Shown here: positions 1 through 8,637 of the stretch, one piece after another
Layout of the letters: each line of letters starts with the position of its first letter
How positions within the stretch are numbered: position 1 is the stretch's first letter
Source of the DNA: Streptomyces nymphaeiformis
Lineage (GTDB): Bacteria; Actinomycetota; Actinomycetes; Streptomycetales; Streptomycetaceae
Assembly: GCF_014203895.1 (NCBI RefSeq)
Contig: NZ_JACHJY010000007.1
Location: forward strand, 186,001 to 250,000
Length of the DNA stretch: 64,000 nt
Reading direction: 5' to 3'
Notes under the pieces: model-generated
Databases searched by the model: none
Told to the model about the DNA's origin: nothing
Seen by the model: the letters and a program-made list of their open reading frames with translations, nothing else
Translations under genes and position numbers: made by a program

Positions 1-151
1 CCGTACGGGCGAGGTGGACGCGGACGGTGTAGTGGTCGGCGACTCCGGCGTAGCGGCCGAGGTCGGCGTAGCGGACGCCGACGAAGCCGAGGACGAGTAC
101 GGCGATGACGAGGAACGCGAGGTTCTTCAGCCGTACGGTGCGGGTGATCAC
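1..151 (-). CDS. MCE-family protein, sixth of the operon (MceF position), truncated by window edge
   Basis: Only the first 50 codons lie in the window. The reading frame starts at a GTG at 151 whose first bases overlap the TGA of the preceding gene in a GTGA, the same 4-bp coupling seen along the operon. The visible protein has a short basic N-terminus, a membrane segment (about residues 10-25, LAFLVIAVLVLGFVGV) and then the start of the extracytoplasmic part (YADLGRYAG). In mce operons the sixth MCE subunit helps build the ring or tunnel that carries hydrophobic substrates across the envelope. The rest of the gene cannot be judged. Confidence 0.85.
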   Translation of the reverse strand, partial: MITRTVRLKNLAFLVIAVLVLGFVGVRYADLGRYAGVADHYTVRVHLART

Positions 152-1404
152 CGCTTCTCGCCTCCGTCCTGGGGGGTGCTCGTGGTGACCGGGGGCAGCG
201 GCAGCGCCGACCGCGGGCTCTGGGTGTCGCGGTGCGTTCCGGCTCCGCCGCGCGAGGCCGGGTCCGGTTCCGGATCCGGGTCGGGTTCGGGGTCCGGGTC
301 CGGGTCCGGTTCGGGGTTCGACGGGGACGGGGTCGGGGTGGGGTCGGTCCTGGGGATGAGGGGCGGGATGACCTCGGTCCCCGGGGCGGCCGCGAGGTGC
401 AGATAGGTGTTGAGGTAGTCGCCCTTGATGCCGCGCATCACCTCGTCGGTGAACGGATACGTGAGGAGCACCTGCAGTGATTCGGGCAGGTCGGCACCGG
501 CGTCGGCGAGGGCCTTGAGGGTCGGGGCGAGGGCCTTGAGGTCGGCGACCATGTCCTTCTTGCTCGCGTCGATGGTGCTGACGGCGACTCCGGACAGGGT
601 GTCGAGGGCGCGGAGCATGGTCAGCAGGGAGCCCCGCTGGTTCTCCAGGGTCTTCAGGCCGGGCGAGAGGCCGGTGAGGACCGTGTCGACGTCCTTCTTG
701 CGGCCGGCGAGGGTGGCGGAGAGGCGGTTGAGTCCGTCGAGGGCGCGGGTGATGTCGCCTCGGTGCGCGTCCAGGTTGGTGACCAGGGTGTTCACGCGGT
801 TCAGCATCGAGCGGACCTCGGGTTCGCGGCCGCCGAGCGCCGCGTTGAGTTCCCGGGTGATGGTCTTGAGCTGGTTGACGCCGCCGCCGTTGAGCAGCAG
901 GGACAGCGCGCCGAACACCTCCTCGACCTCCGTGTTGCGGTTGGTGCGCGCGAGGGGGATGACGCTGCCGTCGGTGAGGCGTCCGCCGCCGTCCTTCCGC
1001 GGGGCGACGAGCTGGATGTACTTCTCGCCCAGGAGGCTGGACTGTTCGAGGCGGGCGCCGGCGTCGGCGGGGAGGCGGACGTCGCCGTTGATCTTCAGGG
1101 TGACGCGGGCGGTCCAGGTGCCGGTGCCGGTGCCCAGCTCGATGGCGGTGACGCGGCCGACGGCGACGTCGTTGACCTTGACCGCGGACTGCGGCACGAG
1201 GCTGAGGACGTCGTCGAGTTCGGCGGTGACCGTGTAGGGGTGGGAGCCGAGGTCGGCGCCGCCGGGCAGCGGGAGGTCCTCGATGCCGTCGAAGCGGACG
1301 GGGTTCGCGGGGACCGCGCCGAGGACGACGGCGATCCCGAGGCCGAGGGCGACCGCTCCGACGGCTCCGGCGCCGAGGGCCTTGCGGGAGGGCAGGGTGG
1401 TCAC
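148..1404 (-). CDS. MCE-family protein, fifth of the operon (MceE-like) without lipobox
   Basis: 418 aa. An N-terminal membrane anchor (about residues 10-30) is followed by the MceE-type motif LPLPGG near residue 44, the MCE beta-barrel domain (about 50-135, ending with LLGEKYIQL) and a long helical, coiled-coil-like region. The C-terminus is a low-complexity tail of alternating Pro-Asp and Pro-Glu pairs (about 355-385), then Ser/Thr/Pro-rich sequence. Mycobacterial MceE proteins are lipoproteins. Here no cysteine follows the hydrophobic segment, so it is predicted to be an ordinary signal-anchored protein. It overlaps both neighbours by 4 bp and is surely cotranscribed with them. Likely role: extracytoplasmic subunit of a lipid or sterol importer; the substrate is unknown. 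Confidence 0.88.
   Translation of the reverse strand: MTTLPSRKALGAGAVGAVALGLGIAVVLGAVPANPVRFDGIEDLPLPGGADLGSHPYTVTAELDDVLSLVPQSAVKVNDVAVGRVTAIELGTGTGTWTARVTLKINGDVRLPADAGARLEQSSLLGEKYIQLVAPRKDGGGRLTDGSVIPLARTNRNTEVEEVFGALSLLLNGGGVNQLKTITRELNAALGGREPEVRSMLNRVNTLVTNLDAHRGDITRALDGLNRLSATLAGRKKDVDTVLTGLSPGLKTLENQRGSLLTMLRALDTLSGVAVSTIDASKKDMVADLKALAPTLKALADAGADLPESLQVLLTYPFTDEVMRGIKGDYLNTYLHLAAAPGTEVIPPLIPRTDPTPTPSPSNPEPDPDPDPEPDPDPEPDPASRGGAGTHRDTQSPRSALPLPPVTTSTPQDGGEKR
260..319. repeat. Short tandem 6-bp-like repeats encoding the PD/PE tail
   Basis: About ten degenerate copies of a GGGTCC/GGTTCC-like hexamer inside the 3' part of the fifth mce gene. They encode the Pro-Asp/Pro-Glu dipeptide tail. 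Such arrays readily change copy number by slippage, always in two-codon steps, so tail length probably varies between strains without breaking the frame. Confidence 0.75.
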
Positions 1405-2429
1405 CGCTCCCCCTCTCCGGTGCGTGCCGAGGAGGATCCGCCGGTCACCGGCAGCGGGAGCAGCGGTCCGCCCGTGCTGATCTCGTTGAGGTTCGCGCGG
1501 CCGTCGAGGGTGCGGGTGTCCTTGTTGTACGCGTTGACGACGTTGCCGGCGGCGAGCGGGGCGACGTCGAGCGCCTCCGCGAGGGAGGCACGCTGGTCGA
1601 CGAGGGTCTGGGTGAGGGGCACGAGCCGGTCGACGTTCTTCTTCAGCTCGCCGCGGTTGTCCTTGATGAAGGTCTTGACCTGGGCGAGGGCCTTGCCGAG
1701 TTCCTTGAGGGCGCCGGCGAGGTCGTCCTTGTTCTCGGCGAAGTAGCCGACGACCTCGTCCAGGCGTTCCTGTGCGGTGCGGACGTCGCCGTCCTTGTTC
1801 TTGAGCATCGTGGTGAAGGTCTGCAGCTGCCCGAGGGTGGTGAAGAGGTTCTCGCTGCTGCCGTCGAGGGTCTTGGCGGCCTTGCCGAACTGTTCGATGG
1901 AGGTGCCGATGGCCGTGCCGTTGCCCTTGAGGTTCTTCGCTCCGGTGTCCAGGAGTGCGGAGAGGGCTCCGGCGGAGTTGGCGCCGTCGGGGCCGAGCGC
2001 CTTGCTCAGCTCGGTGATCGAGTCATAGAGCTGGTCGATCTCGACGGGGGTGCGGTTGCGGGAGGCGGGCAGCTGGGCGCCGTCGGCGAGCGCGGGGCCG
2101 CTGCTGTAGGCGGGGGCGAGCTGGACGTACCGGTCGGCGACGATGCTCGGGGCGACGACGAGGGCCCGCGCGTCGGCGGGGACGCGTACGCCTTCGTCGA
2201 GGCGGAGTTCGACGCGTACGCGGGTGCCCTGCGGTTCCACGGACGCCACCTCTCCCACCCGGACGCCGAGGACGCGCAGATCGGATCCGGCGTAGATGCC
2301 GACGGCCCGGTCGAACCAGGCGGTGACGCGGATGCCGTCGTCGTCGAGGACGCGGACGGCGACGAGACCGCAGGCCGCGAGCACCGTCAGGGCGAGCCCG
2401 GCGACGAGGGGCTTTCTGGGCTTGGTCAT
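1401..2429 (-). CDS. MCE-family protein, fourth of the operon, predicted lipoprotein
   Basis: 342 aa. The N-terminus has basic residues (KPRK), a hydrophobic stretch and a lipobox-like LAAC with Cys at residue 20, so lipid anchoring is possible. The MCE domain follows (about residues 32-110; GVRVGEVASVEP and IVADRYVQL are typical), then an extended helical region with the heptad-like spacing common to Mce proteins. The gene sits in the MceD position and overlaps both neighbours by 4 bp. A lipoprotein signal at the fourth rather than fifth subunit differs from the mycobacterial pattern. The hydrophobic stretch continues past the cysteine, so a plain membrane anchor remains possible. Confidence 0.87.
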   Translation of the reverse strand: MTKPRKPLVAGLALTVLAACGLVAVRVLDDDGIRVTAWFDRAVGIYAGSDLRVLGVRVGEVASVEPQGTRVRVELRLDEGVRVPADARALVVAPSIVADRYVQLAPAYSSGPALADGAQLPASRNRTPVEIDQLYDSITELSKALGPDGANSAGALSALLDTGAKNLKGNGTAIGTSIEQFGKAAKTLDGSSENLFTTLGQLQTFTTMLKNKDGDVRTAQERLDEVVGYFAENKDDLAGALKELGKALAQVKTFIKDNRGELKKNVDRLVPLTQTLVDQRASLAEALDVAPLAAGNVVNAYNKDTRTLDGRANLNEISTGGPLLPLPVTGGSSSARTGEGER

Positions 2430-3475
2430 CGTTCACCGCTCCCCTGGGCCGTCGCCGTCTGTTTCGGCGGGAGGCATCCGGTCTTGGGCTGCGAGGCCTC
2501 GGGCAGATAGGTGCGGGGCACCACGCCGCACAGGTAGGCGTCGAACCAGCGGCCGCTGCCGAGGGTGTTGCCGACGAGCCGGTAGTACGGGCCGAGGAGC
2601 GCGAGCGTCTTGTCGAGTTGGCCGCTGTTCTTCTCCAGGACGCCGGTGACGCGGCTGAGGGCCTTCAGGGTGGGGCCGAGCTGCCGGTCGTTGTCGCCGA
2701 CGACGCCGCTGAGCTCGGTGCCCAGCTCCCGGCTTCCCTTGAGCAGGGCGCGGATGGCCTCGCGGCGCTTCCTGAGTTCGCCGAGGAGCGAGCCGCCGTC
2801 CTCCAGGAGGATCTCGAAGCTGGACTTCTTGTCCTGGAGGGTCTTGGTGAACTTCCTGCTGTTCTCCAGGAGCCGGGCGAGCTCGGTGTCGCGTTTGGAG
2901 ACGGACTTCGACAGCTCGGACAGGCCGGTGGCGGCGTTGCGTACGTGCGGCGGCGAGTTCTTGAAGGTGGCGGAGATCGTCTCGAAGCTCTCCGCGAGCT
3001 TCTCGGTGTCGATGGCGTCGACGGTGCCGCTGAGGTCCTGGAAGGCCTGCGTGACGTCGTACGGGGACGTGGTCCGGGACTGCGGGATGCGGGTGCCGGG
3101 GTCCTGGGGTGCGGAGCCCAGCGGGTCGACCGCCAGGTACTTCTCGCCGAGGAGGGTCTTGATGGCGATGGTGGCGGTGGAGCGGTCGCCGATCCAGGCG
3201 TCGCCGACCTCGAAGGTCACCTTGACCCTGGGCCCGTCGAGGGCGACCTCGGTGACCTCGCCGACCTTGACCCCGGCGATGCGGACCTCGTCGCCGGCGT
3301 CGAGGCCGGCGGCCTCGGTGAAGTCGGCGCTGTAGGCGGTGTCGCCGCCGACGAGCGGGAGCCGTTCCACGTTGTACGCGAGGGCGGCCAGGAGGGCGAG
3401 GACGATCAGGCCGACGACGGCGACGGCGACGGGGTTGCGCTCCTTGACCGGCTTGATCCGGCCGCGCGGGCTCAT
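2426..3475 (-). CDS. MCE-family protein, third of the operon (MceC position)
   Basis: 349 aa from the ATG at 3475, chosen because it gives the ATGA overlap with the upstream gene that the rest of the operon shows and removes a 35-residue Arg-rich extension that looks untranslated. Basic N-terminus (MSPRGRIKPVKERN), one membrane segment (about residues 17-34), MCE domain (about 43-120, with DEVRIAGVKVGEVTEV and LLGEKYLAV), then a helical region and a C-terminal Cys-containing segment (LCGVVP; GCLPPK) that also occurs in subunits one and two, suggesting disulfides outside the membrane. Part of the hexameric substrate-conducting assembly. Confidence 0.9.
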   Translation of the reverse strand: MSPRGRIKPVKERNPVAVAVVGLIVLALLAALAYNVERLPLVGGDTAYSADFTEAAGLDAGDEVRIAGVKVGEVTEVALDGPRVKVTFEVGDAWIGDRSTATIAIKTLLGEKYLAVDPLGSAPQDPGTRIPQSRTTSPYDVTQAFQDLSGTVDAIDTEKLAESFETISATFKNSPPHVRNAATGLSELSKSVSKRDTELARLLENSRKFTKTLQDKKSSFEILLEDGGSLLGELRKRREAIRALLKGSRELGTELSGVVGDNDRQLGPTLKALSRVTGVLEKNSGQLDKTLALLGPYYRLVGNTLGSGRWFDAYLCGVVPRTYLPEASQPKTGCLPPKQTATAQGSGER

Positions 3476-4527
3476 CCGCGGCACCTCGTCTCGGTCACGG
3501 CGATGCCGGTGGGCGGCTTGGAGCCGTCGGACGTTCCCACGCCGCTCACGCGCGCCTCGCAGAGGTAGAGGTTGAACCACGATCCGTACGAGGAGAGCCG
3601 GGCGAGGGCCGACATCTTGCCGGGGGTGTTCGCGAGGAAGGCCTCGATGGCGGGGGTGTGGTCGCCGAGGGTGCCCGAGAGCCGGCCGAGTTCGCGGATG
3701 TCCTTCTTGAGGGGTGCGCGCCCCTCCTGGAGGAGTCCGGCGGTCGTCGTCGTGAGGTCGCCGATGGCCTTGACGGCCTCGCCGAGGGGTTTGCGGTCGG
3801 TGTTGAAGCCGGTGACGAGCTTCTGGAGGGTGACGACGAGGTCCCCGAAGGCCGCCTCGCGGTTGTTGAGGGTGCTCAGGACGGTGTTGAGGTGGGTGAC
3901 GACCTCTCCGATGACCTTGTCCTTGGCGGCGACGGTCCTGGTGAGGGAGCCGATGTGCCGCAGGAGGCTGTCGACGGTGCCGCTCTCGCCCTGGAGGACC
4001 TGCACGAGGGAGCCGGCGAGGTCGTTGACGTCGGCGGGCGAGAGTCCCTCGAACAGCGGCTTGAATCCGTTGAACAGCAGGGTCAGGTCGAGTGCGGGGG
4101 TGGTGCGGTCGAGCGGGATGGTGTCCCCGGCGCCCAGGGTGCCGCTGAGGTCGCCGGTGCCCTGGCCGAGGGAGACGTACCGCTGCCCGACCATGTTGAG
4201 GTACTTCACGGCGGCGGTGGCCGACCGGGGCAGGGAGCGGTCCTCGCGGACGGTGAAGGTGACCTGGGCGGTGCGCCGCTCGACGACGCGCACGTCGGTC
4301 ACCTCGCCCACCTTCACTCCGGCGATGCGCACGGAGTCGCCCGTGACGAGCCCGGTGACGTCGGTGAACAGCGCCTTGTACGAGCGCGTTTCGGATCCGA
4401 CGCCGGTGTTGGCGATGCTGAAGCCGAGGACGGTGGTGGCGAGGGCGGTGACCAGGACGAACGCGAGGGACTTCAGGACGGTCCCGGTCAGGCCGCGTCG
4501 TCGCGTGTGGGCGGGCCGTGTCGTCAT
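3472..4527 (-). CDS. MCE-family protein, second of the operon (MceB position)
   Basis: 351 aa. Membrane anchor at about residues 15-38, MCE domain at about 48-125 (GDSVRIAGVKVGEVTDV; LNMVGQRYVSL), long helical region, and a C-terminal segment with the paired cysteine pattern (YLCEARV; ETRCRG). The start at 4527 overlaps the upstream stop by 4 bp, and its own stop overlaps the next start by 4 bp. The family forms rings that carry lipids between the cell surface and the YrbE/ATPase complex; which lipid cannot be read from sequence. Confidence 0.9.
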   Translation of the reverse strand: MTTRPAHTRRRGLTGTVLKSLAFVLVTALATTVLGFSIANTGVGSETRSYKALFTDVTGLVTGDSVRIAGVKVGEVTDVRVVERRTAQVTFTVREDRSLPRSATAAVKYLNMVGQRYVSLGQGTGDLSGTLGAGDTIPLDRTTPALDLTLLFNGFKPLFEGLSPADVNDLAGSLVQVLQGESGTVDSLLRHIGSLTRTVAAKDKVIGEVVTHLNTVLSTLNNREAAFGDLVVTLQKLVTGFNTDRKPLGEAVKAIGDLTTTTAGLLQEGRAPLKKDIRELGRLSGTLGDHTPAIEAFLANTPGKMSALARLSSYGSWFNLYLCEARVSGVGTSDGSKPPTGIAVTETRCRG

Positions 4528-5777
4528 CGGAGGGTCACCTCCGCGCCGCGGAACGCCGGGCCGGCGAGCAGGCTGCTCCAGTCCGGCAGGTCGCCGGGCC
4601 GCTTCCCGGCAGCGGGCGCGAGCAGTTCGTTGACGAGGTCGTTCTCCTGCGGGGAGTTGGCGGGCCCGAGCTGCTGGTCGGCGGCGGCGGACGCCTGTGT
4701 GGCGGGTGCGGCCGGGATGCCGAGGTAGGGCACGGGGTAGCAGTGCGGGCCGCCGCCGGAGCCGTACGAGGGCCTGTCACGGCCGGGGACGTAGGCGCCG
4801 CGCGAGGGGACGGTGGTCACCTCGACGTGCAGTCCGGGCTGGTTCGTGCCCTTGCCGAGGGCCTTGTCCATCGCGGGCACGAACTGGGCGAGGGTGCGCA
4901 GGGTGCAGGGGAAGGACGGGGAGTACTCGGCGAGCAGGTCCAGGGTGGGCCGGCTGGTGGCGCTGAGCCGGATGATGTTGTTCCTGTTCTGCCGCAGGAA
5001 GGCGGTCACGTCCTGGGCCGTGCGGGTGGTGGCGCCGAAGGTGCCGGCCAACTCGCCCTCCTTCTCGGCGAGGGTGCCGCTGGTGGTGGTGAAGTCGGTG
5101 AGCGCCGTGACGATGTCCGGGGCCGCGTCCGCGTAGAGGTGGCTGACCTTCACGAGTTCTTTCAGGTCGCGGGTGAGGGCGGGCAGGTGGGGGTTGAACT
5201 CGCGGAGGTGGGCGTCGAGTCGGGCGAGGGTCGCGCCGAGCTCGTCGCCGCGTCCCTCCAGGGCGCGGGAGACGGCGGACAGGGTCGCCGACAGTTTCTG
5301 CGGCTGGACGGCGGTGAGCAGGGGCAGGACGTCGTCGAGGACCTGCTGGAGTTCCACGGCGTTGCTCGACCGGTCCTCCGGGATGACGTCTCCGGGTCCG
5401 AGCGGCCTTGAGGAGGGGGCTGCGGGCGGTACGAGGGCGACGAACCGTTCGCCGAAGAGGGTCGTGGGCAGCATCTGCGCGCGGACGTCGGAGGGGACGT
5501 GGCGGAGGGTGCCGGGCCGCATGGCGAGGGTGAGGCGGGCTCCGCCGTCGACGGCGTCGATGGCGCGGACCTCTCCGACGACGACGCCGCGCAGTTTCAC
5601 CTCGGCGCCGAGGTGCATCTCGTTGCCGACGCTGCCGGTCTCGACGGTGATCGGGTCGGAGTCGGTGAAGCCCTTGTCGTAGACGGCGACCGCCAGCGAG
5701 GCGAGCAGGACGGGTACGAGCAGGAAGACGACGCCGGCGAACCGGCGGCGCAGGGTCTCGGCACGTGAGTCGCTCAT
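4524..5777 (-). CDS. MCE-family protein, first of the operon (MceA position)
   Basis: 417 aa. Membrane segment at about residues 14-32 (GVVFLLVPVLLASLAVAVY), MCE domain at about 42-120 (GAEVKLRGVVVGEVRAI; TLFGERFVAL), long helical region to about 300, then a C-terminal extension that is Gly/Pro/Ala-rich and carries CYPVPYLG. It begins 1 bp after the stop of the second permease gene and ends in a 4-bp overlap with the next MCE gene, so translation is coupled along the whole operon. Core extracytoplasmic subunit of the importer. Confidence 0.9.
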   Translation of the reverse strand: MSDSRAETLRRRFAGVVFLLVPVLLASLAVAVYDKGFTDSDPITVETGSVGNEMHLGAEVKLRGVVVGEVRAIDAVDGGARLTLAMRPGTLRHVPSDVRAQMLPTTLFGERFVALVPPAAPSSRPLGPGDVIPEDRSSNAVELQQVLDDVLPLLTAVQPQKLSATLSAVSRALEGRGDELGATLARLDAHLREFNPHLPALTRDLKELVKVSHLYADAAPDIVTALTDFTTTSGTLAEKEGELAGTFGATTRTAQDVTAFLRQNRNNIIRLSATSRPTLDLLAEYSPSFPCTLRTLAQFVPAMDKALGKGTNQPGLHVEVTTVPSRGAYVPGRDRPSYGSGGGPHCYPVPYLGIPAAPATQASAAADQQLGPANSPQENDLVNELLAPAAGKRPGDLPDWSSLLAGPAFRGAEVTLR

Positions 5778-5778
5778 C

Positions 5779-6585
5779 TCACCCCGCCACCTTCACGGTC
5801 GTGGTCGCGCCCCAGAGGGCCAGCGACAGGAAGAAGTCGGTGACGCTGATCAGGACGATGGCGTTGCGTACGGAGCGGCCGACGGCGATGCCGACGCCGG
5901 CGGGGCCGCCGGAGGCGCGGAAGCCGTAGTAGCAGTGGGCGATGATCACCATCACGCTGAAGATCAGCACTTTGAGCACCGAGAGGAGGACGTCCGTCGG
6001 TGACAGGAAGAGGTTGAAGTAGTGGTCGTACGTGCCCTGGGACTGGCCGTTGAAGAGGACCGTGATGTAGCGGGAGGCCAGGTAGGAGGAGAGCAGGCCG
6101 ACCGCGTAGAGCGGGACGATGGCGACGACGCCGGCGATGATGCGGGTGGTGACCAGGTACGGCATGGAGCGGATGCCCATGCCTTCGAGGGCGTCGACCT
6201 CCTCGTTGATGCGCATGGCGCCGAGCTGGGCGGTGAAGCCGGCGCCGACGGTCGCGGAGAGGGCGAGTCCGGCGACGAGCGGGGCGATCTCGCGGGTGTT
6301 GAAGTAGGCGGACACGAAGCCGGTGAAGGCGGCGGTGCCGATCTGTTCGAGGGCCGCGTAGCCCTGGAGGCCGACGACGGTTCCGGTGAACAGCGTCATC
6401 GCGATCATGACGCCGATGGTGCCGCCGATGACGCCGAGGCCGCCGGAGCCGAACGCGACCTCGGCGAGCAGCCGTTGCACCTCCCTGAGGTAGCGGCGCA
6501 GCGTGCGCGGGATCCAGAGCAGGGCCCTGAGGTAGAACAGGAGCTGGTCACCGGACCGGTCGAGCCAGACGAACGGGGAGGCCAT
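5779..6585 (-). CDS. MlaE/YrbE-family ABC permease, second copy (YrbEB)
   Basis: 268 aa integral membrane protein of the MlaE family. After an amphipathic N-terminal helix it has about five membrane segments (for example GVIGGTIGVMIAMTLFTGTV near 50-75 and IIAGVVAIVPLYAVGLLSSY near 150). The conserved cytoplasmic loop AQLGAMRINEEVDALEGMGI (about 123-142), thought to contact the ATPase, is intact. It lies between the first permease gene (5-bp gap) and the first MCE gene (1-bp gap). With its partner it should form the transmembrane pair of the importer. Confidence 0.92.
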   Translation of the reverse strand: MASPFVWLDRSGDQLLFYLRALLWIPRTLRRYLREVQRLLAEVAFGSGGLGVIGGTIGVMIAMTLFTGTVVGLQGYAALEQIGTAAFTGFVSAYFNTREIAPLVAGLALSATVGAGFTAQLGAMRINEEVDALEGMGIRSMPYLVTTRIIAGVVAIVPLYAVGLLSSYLASRYITVLFNGQSQGTYDHYFNLFLSPTDVLLSVLKVLIFSVMVIIAHCYYGFRASGGPAGVGIAVGRSVRNAIVLISVTDFFLSLALWGATTTVKVAG

Positions 6586-6590
6586 CGGTC

Positions 6591-7355
6591 TCAGCCTCCC
6601 TTCGGCGGGACGATCTGCAGGTAGATGCCCGTGAGCACCATGTTCACGAAGAACAGCAGCATGAAGGTGATGACGACGGACTGGTTGACGGCGTCTCCGA
6701 CGCCCTTCGGTCCGCCGCGCGGGTTGAGCCCGCGGTAGGCGGCGACGATGCCGGCGATGAACCCGAAGATCAGGGCCTTGAGTTCGCTGATGTAGAGGTC
6801 GGGGAGCTGGGCGAGGGCGGAGAAGCTGGAGAGGTACGCGCCGGGGGTGCCGCCCTGGAGGACGATGTTGAAGAAGTAGCCGCCCAGCGTGCCGACGACG
6901 GAGACCATGCCGTTGAGCAGCACGGCGACGGCCATGGTGGCGAGGACGCGGGGCACGACGAGTCGCTGGACGGGCGAGACGCCCATGACCTCCATCGCGT
7001 CGAGCTCCTCCCTGATCTTGCGGGAGCCGAGGTCGGCGCAGATGGCGGAGCCGCCGGCGCCGGCGATCAGGAGCGCCACGATGAGGGGGCTGGCCTGCTG
7101 GATGACGGCGAGGACGCTGGCGCCGCCGGTGAACGACTGGGCTCCCAGTTGCTGGGTGAGCGAGCCGACCTGGAGGGCGATGACGGCGCCGAACGGGATG
7201 GAGACGAGCGCGGCGGGCAGGATGGTGACGCTGGCGACGAACCAGAACTGCTCGACGAACTCCCGGAGTTGGAAGGGCCGCCGGAAGACGGCCCGGCTCA
7301 CCTCGACGGCGAGGGCGAAGAGGCGGCCGGTCTGCCGCAGCGCGCCGGTGATCAC
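6591..7355 (-). CDS. MlaE/YrbE-family ABC permease, first copy (YrbEA)
   Basis: 254 aa from a GTG at 7355, which overlaps the TGA of the ATPase gene as GTGA. The open frame extends about 170 codons further upstream, but only as Arg/Pro-rich shadow sequence of the ATPase gene. The protein is a MlaE-type permease with about five membrane segments and the loop ADLGSRKIREELDAMEVMGV that binds the ATPase. YrbEA and YrbEB differ in sequence, as in other actinobacterial mce operons, so a heterodimeric permease is expected. Confidence 0.92.
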   Translation of the reverse strand: MITGALRQTGRLFALAVEVSRAVFRRPFQLREFVEQFWFVASVTILPAALVSIPFGAVIALQVGSLTQQLGAQSFTGGASVLAVIQQASPLIVALLIAGAGGSAICADLGSRKIREELDAMEVMGVSPVQRLVVPRVLATMAVAVLLNGMVSVVGTLGGYFFNIVLQGGTPGAYLSSFSALAQLPDLYISELKALIFGFIAGIVAAYRGLNPRGGPKGVGDAVNQSVVITFMLLFFVNMVLTGIYLQIVPPKGG

Positions 7356-8362
7356 GAGCCGCTCCCCGGGGCCGGCAGGGTGAGGGTGGGCGCCGCCGCG
7401 TGGTGCGCGTAGGTGTCGCGGATGGCGGCGCGGGCGGCGGGCGGGAGCTGGTCGAGCATGCCGAGGACGCGCTCGCGCCGCCGGGTGACGGCCGCGCGGG
7501 GCGGGAGGCCGGGCGAGGGCTCCAGCTGCGGGACGATGACGCGGGGCGCCGACGGGTGGGCGGCGGGGCCGGCCGCCTCGGCGGCGAGCAGGGCGGCGTC
7601 CTTCTCCTCGGACATGCCGATGGGGCCTTCGCGGCGGCCGGCGAGGAACTGGATCACGACCGGTTCGTCGCTGGTGAGGAGGACCTCGCGGGGGCCGAAG
7701 GTGACGAGCCTGCGGCGGAAGAACATCCCCATGTTGTCGGGGACGGTGGCGGCGATGTCGAGGTTGTGGGTGACGATCAGCATCGTCGCGTCGATCCGCG
7801 CGTTGAGGTCGATGAGGAGCTGGGACAGATAGGCGGTGCGGACGGGGTCGAGGCCGGAGTCCGGTTCGTCGCACAGCACGATCTGAGGGTCGAGGACGAG
7901 CGCCCTGGCCAGTCCGGCGCGCTTGCGCATGCCGCCGCTGATCTCGCCGGGCAGCTTGTCCTCCGCGCCGAGGAGACCGACGAGTTCGATGCGCTCCATG
8001 ACGATGCGCCGGATCTCGGACTCCCGTTTGCGGGTGTGCTCGCGCAGCGGGAAGGCGATGTTGTCGAAGAGGCTCATGGAGCCGAAGAGGGCGCCGTCCT
8101 GGAACATGAGGCCGAAGAGTTTCCGGGTCTCGTAGATGTCCCGTTCGGGGCTGCTGACCATGTCGACCCCGTTGATGAGGACACGGCCCTGCTGGGGCTT
8201 GAGGAGCCCGATGAGCGATTTCAGGAAGACGGTCTTCCCGGTGCCGGAAGGGCCGAGCATGACGCTGACCTCTCCGGCCGGCAGGGTCAGCGACACGTCC
8301 TGCCAGATGTTCTGCTTGCCGAAGGACATGGTCAGACCCTCAACGACTACTTCGATTCCCAT
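7352..8362 (-). CDS. ABC transporter ATPase of the mce system (MceG/Mkl-like)
   Basis: 336 aa. Walker A GPSGTGKT (37-44), Q-loop near residue 88, signature ISGGMRKR (141-148), Walker B IVLCDEP with Glu166, and switch His199 (VTHN) are all present, so it should be an active ATPase. A C-terminal extension of about 90 residues after the core (about 245-336) resembles the regulatory tail of MceG-type ATPases. It is the first gene of the operon. In mycobacteria the single MceG gene lies away from the mce operons and is shared, whereas here the ATPase is operon-encoded. Upstream lies the palindrome-rich control region. Confidence 0.93.
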   Translation of the reverse strand: MGIEVVVEGLTMSFGKQNIWQDVSLTLPAGEVSVMLGPSGTGKTVFLKSLIGLLKPQQGRVLINGVDMVSSPERDIYETRKLFGLMFQDGALFGSMSLFDNIAFPLREHTRKRESEIRRIVMERIELVGLLGAEDKLPGEISGGMRKRAGLARALVLDPQIVLCDEPDSGLDPVRTAYLSQLLIDLNARIDATMLIVTHNLDIAATVPDNMGMFFRRRLVTFGPREVLLTSDEPVVIQFLAGRREGPIGMSEEKDAALLAAEAAGPAAHPSAPRVIVPQLEPSPGLPPRAAVTRRRERVLGMLDQLPPAARAAIRDTYAHHAAAPTLTLPAPGSGS

Positions 8363-8430
8363 CCCACCTCCAGCAAGCGTGCGTCGGGCGTGCGCTGCGG
8401 GCGCACGTTAAGCCGGTGTCGATCACCCGG

Positions 8431-8436
8431 ACAATA
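8431..8436 (-). promoter_or_regulatory. Possible -10 hexamer of the mce operon
   Basis: Read on the minus strand this is TATTGT, about 70 bp upstream of the ATPase start. No good -35 is seen at the usual distance, which would fit an activated promoter. The first TGTC-N8-GACA palindrome begins 34 bp upstream of it, over the -35 to -55 zone. Inference only. Confidence 0.35.
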
Positions 8437-8469
8437 GGTGTGGCGCAAAATCCTTGATCCGATCCGGTA

Positions 8470-8489
8470 TTTGTCACCGCGCAGACAAA
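8470..8489. promoter_or_regulatory. Palindromic operator candidate 1 (TTTGTC-N8-GACAAA)
   Basis: Both 6-bp arms match perfectly around an 8-bp centre. It shares the TGTC-N8-GACA core with the sites at 8505 and 8638. Its centre is 33 bp from the next site, close to three helical turns, so dimers could bind on the same DNA face. Confidence 0.55.
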
Positions 8490-8504
8490 GTCGGGGTCGG
8501 TTCT

Positions 8505-8520
8505 TGTCTCCGCGGAGACA
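8505..8520. promoter_or_regulatory. Palindromic operator candidate 2 (perfect 16-bp palindrome)
   Basis: TGTCTCCGCGGAGACA is a perfect 16-bp palindrome, the best member of the three-site family in this control region. A chance perfect palindrome of this length beside two relatives with identical arms and spacing is unlikely. The binding protein is unknown; the PucR-type regulators at 12561 and 18424 are the nearest candidates. Confidence 0.6.
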
Positions 8521-8637
8521 GAGTGCCGCGCCGACCTGCGGCCGAGCGTCGGCCCGGGGAACGTTACGGCCGAGTAACCTCTCACGGCAATACCGGATCC
8601 GGAGATTTCGCGGGCCGAATTCAAGCGGGGGAACTTT

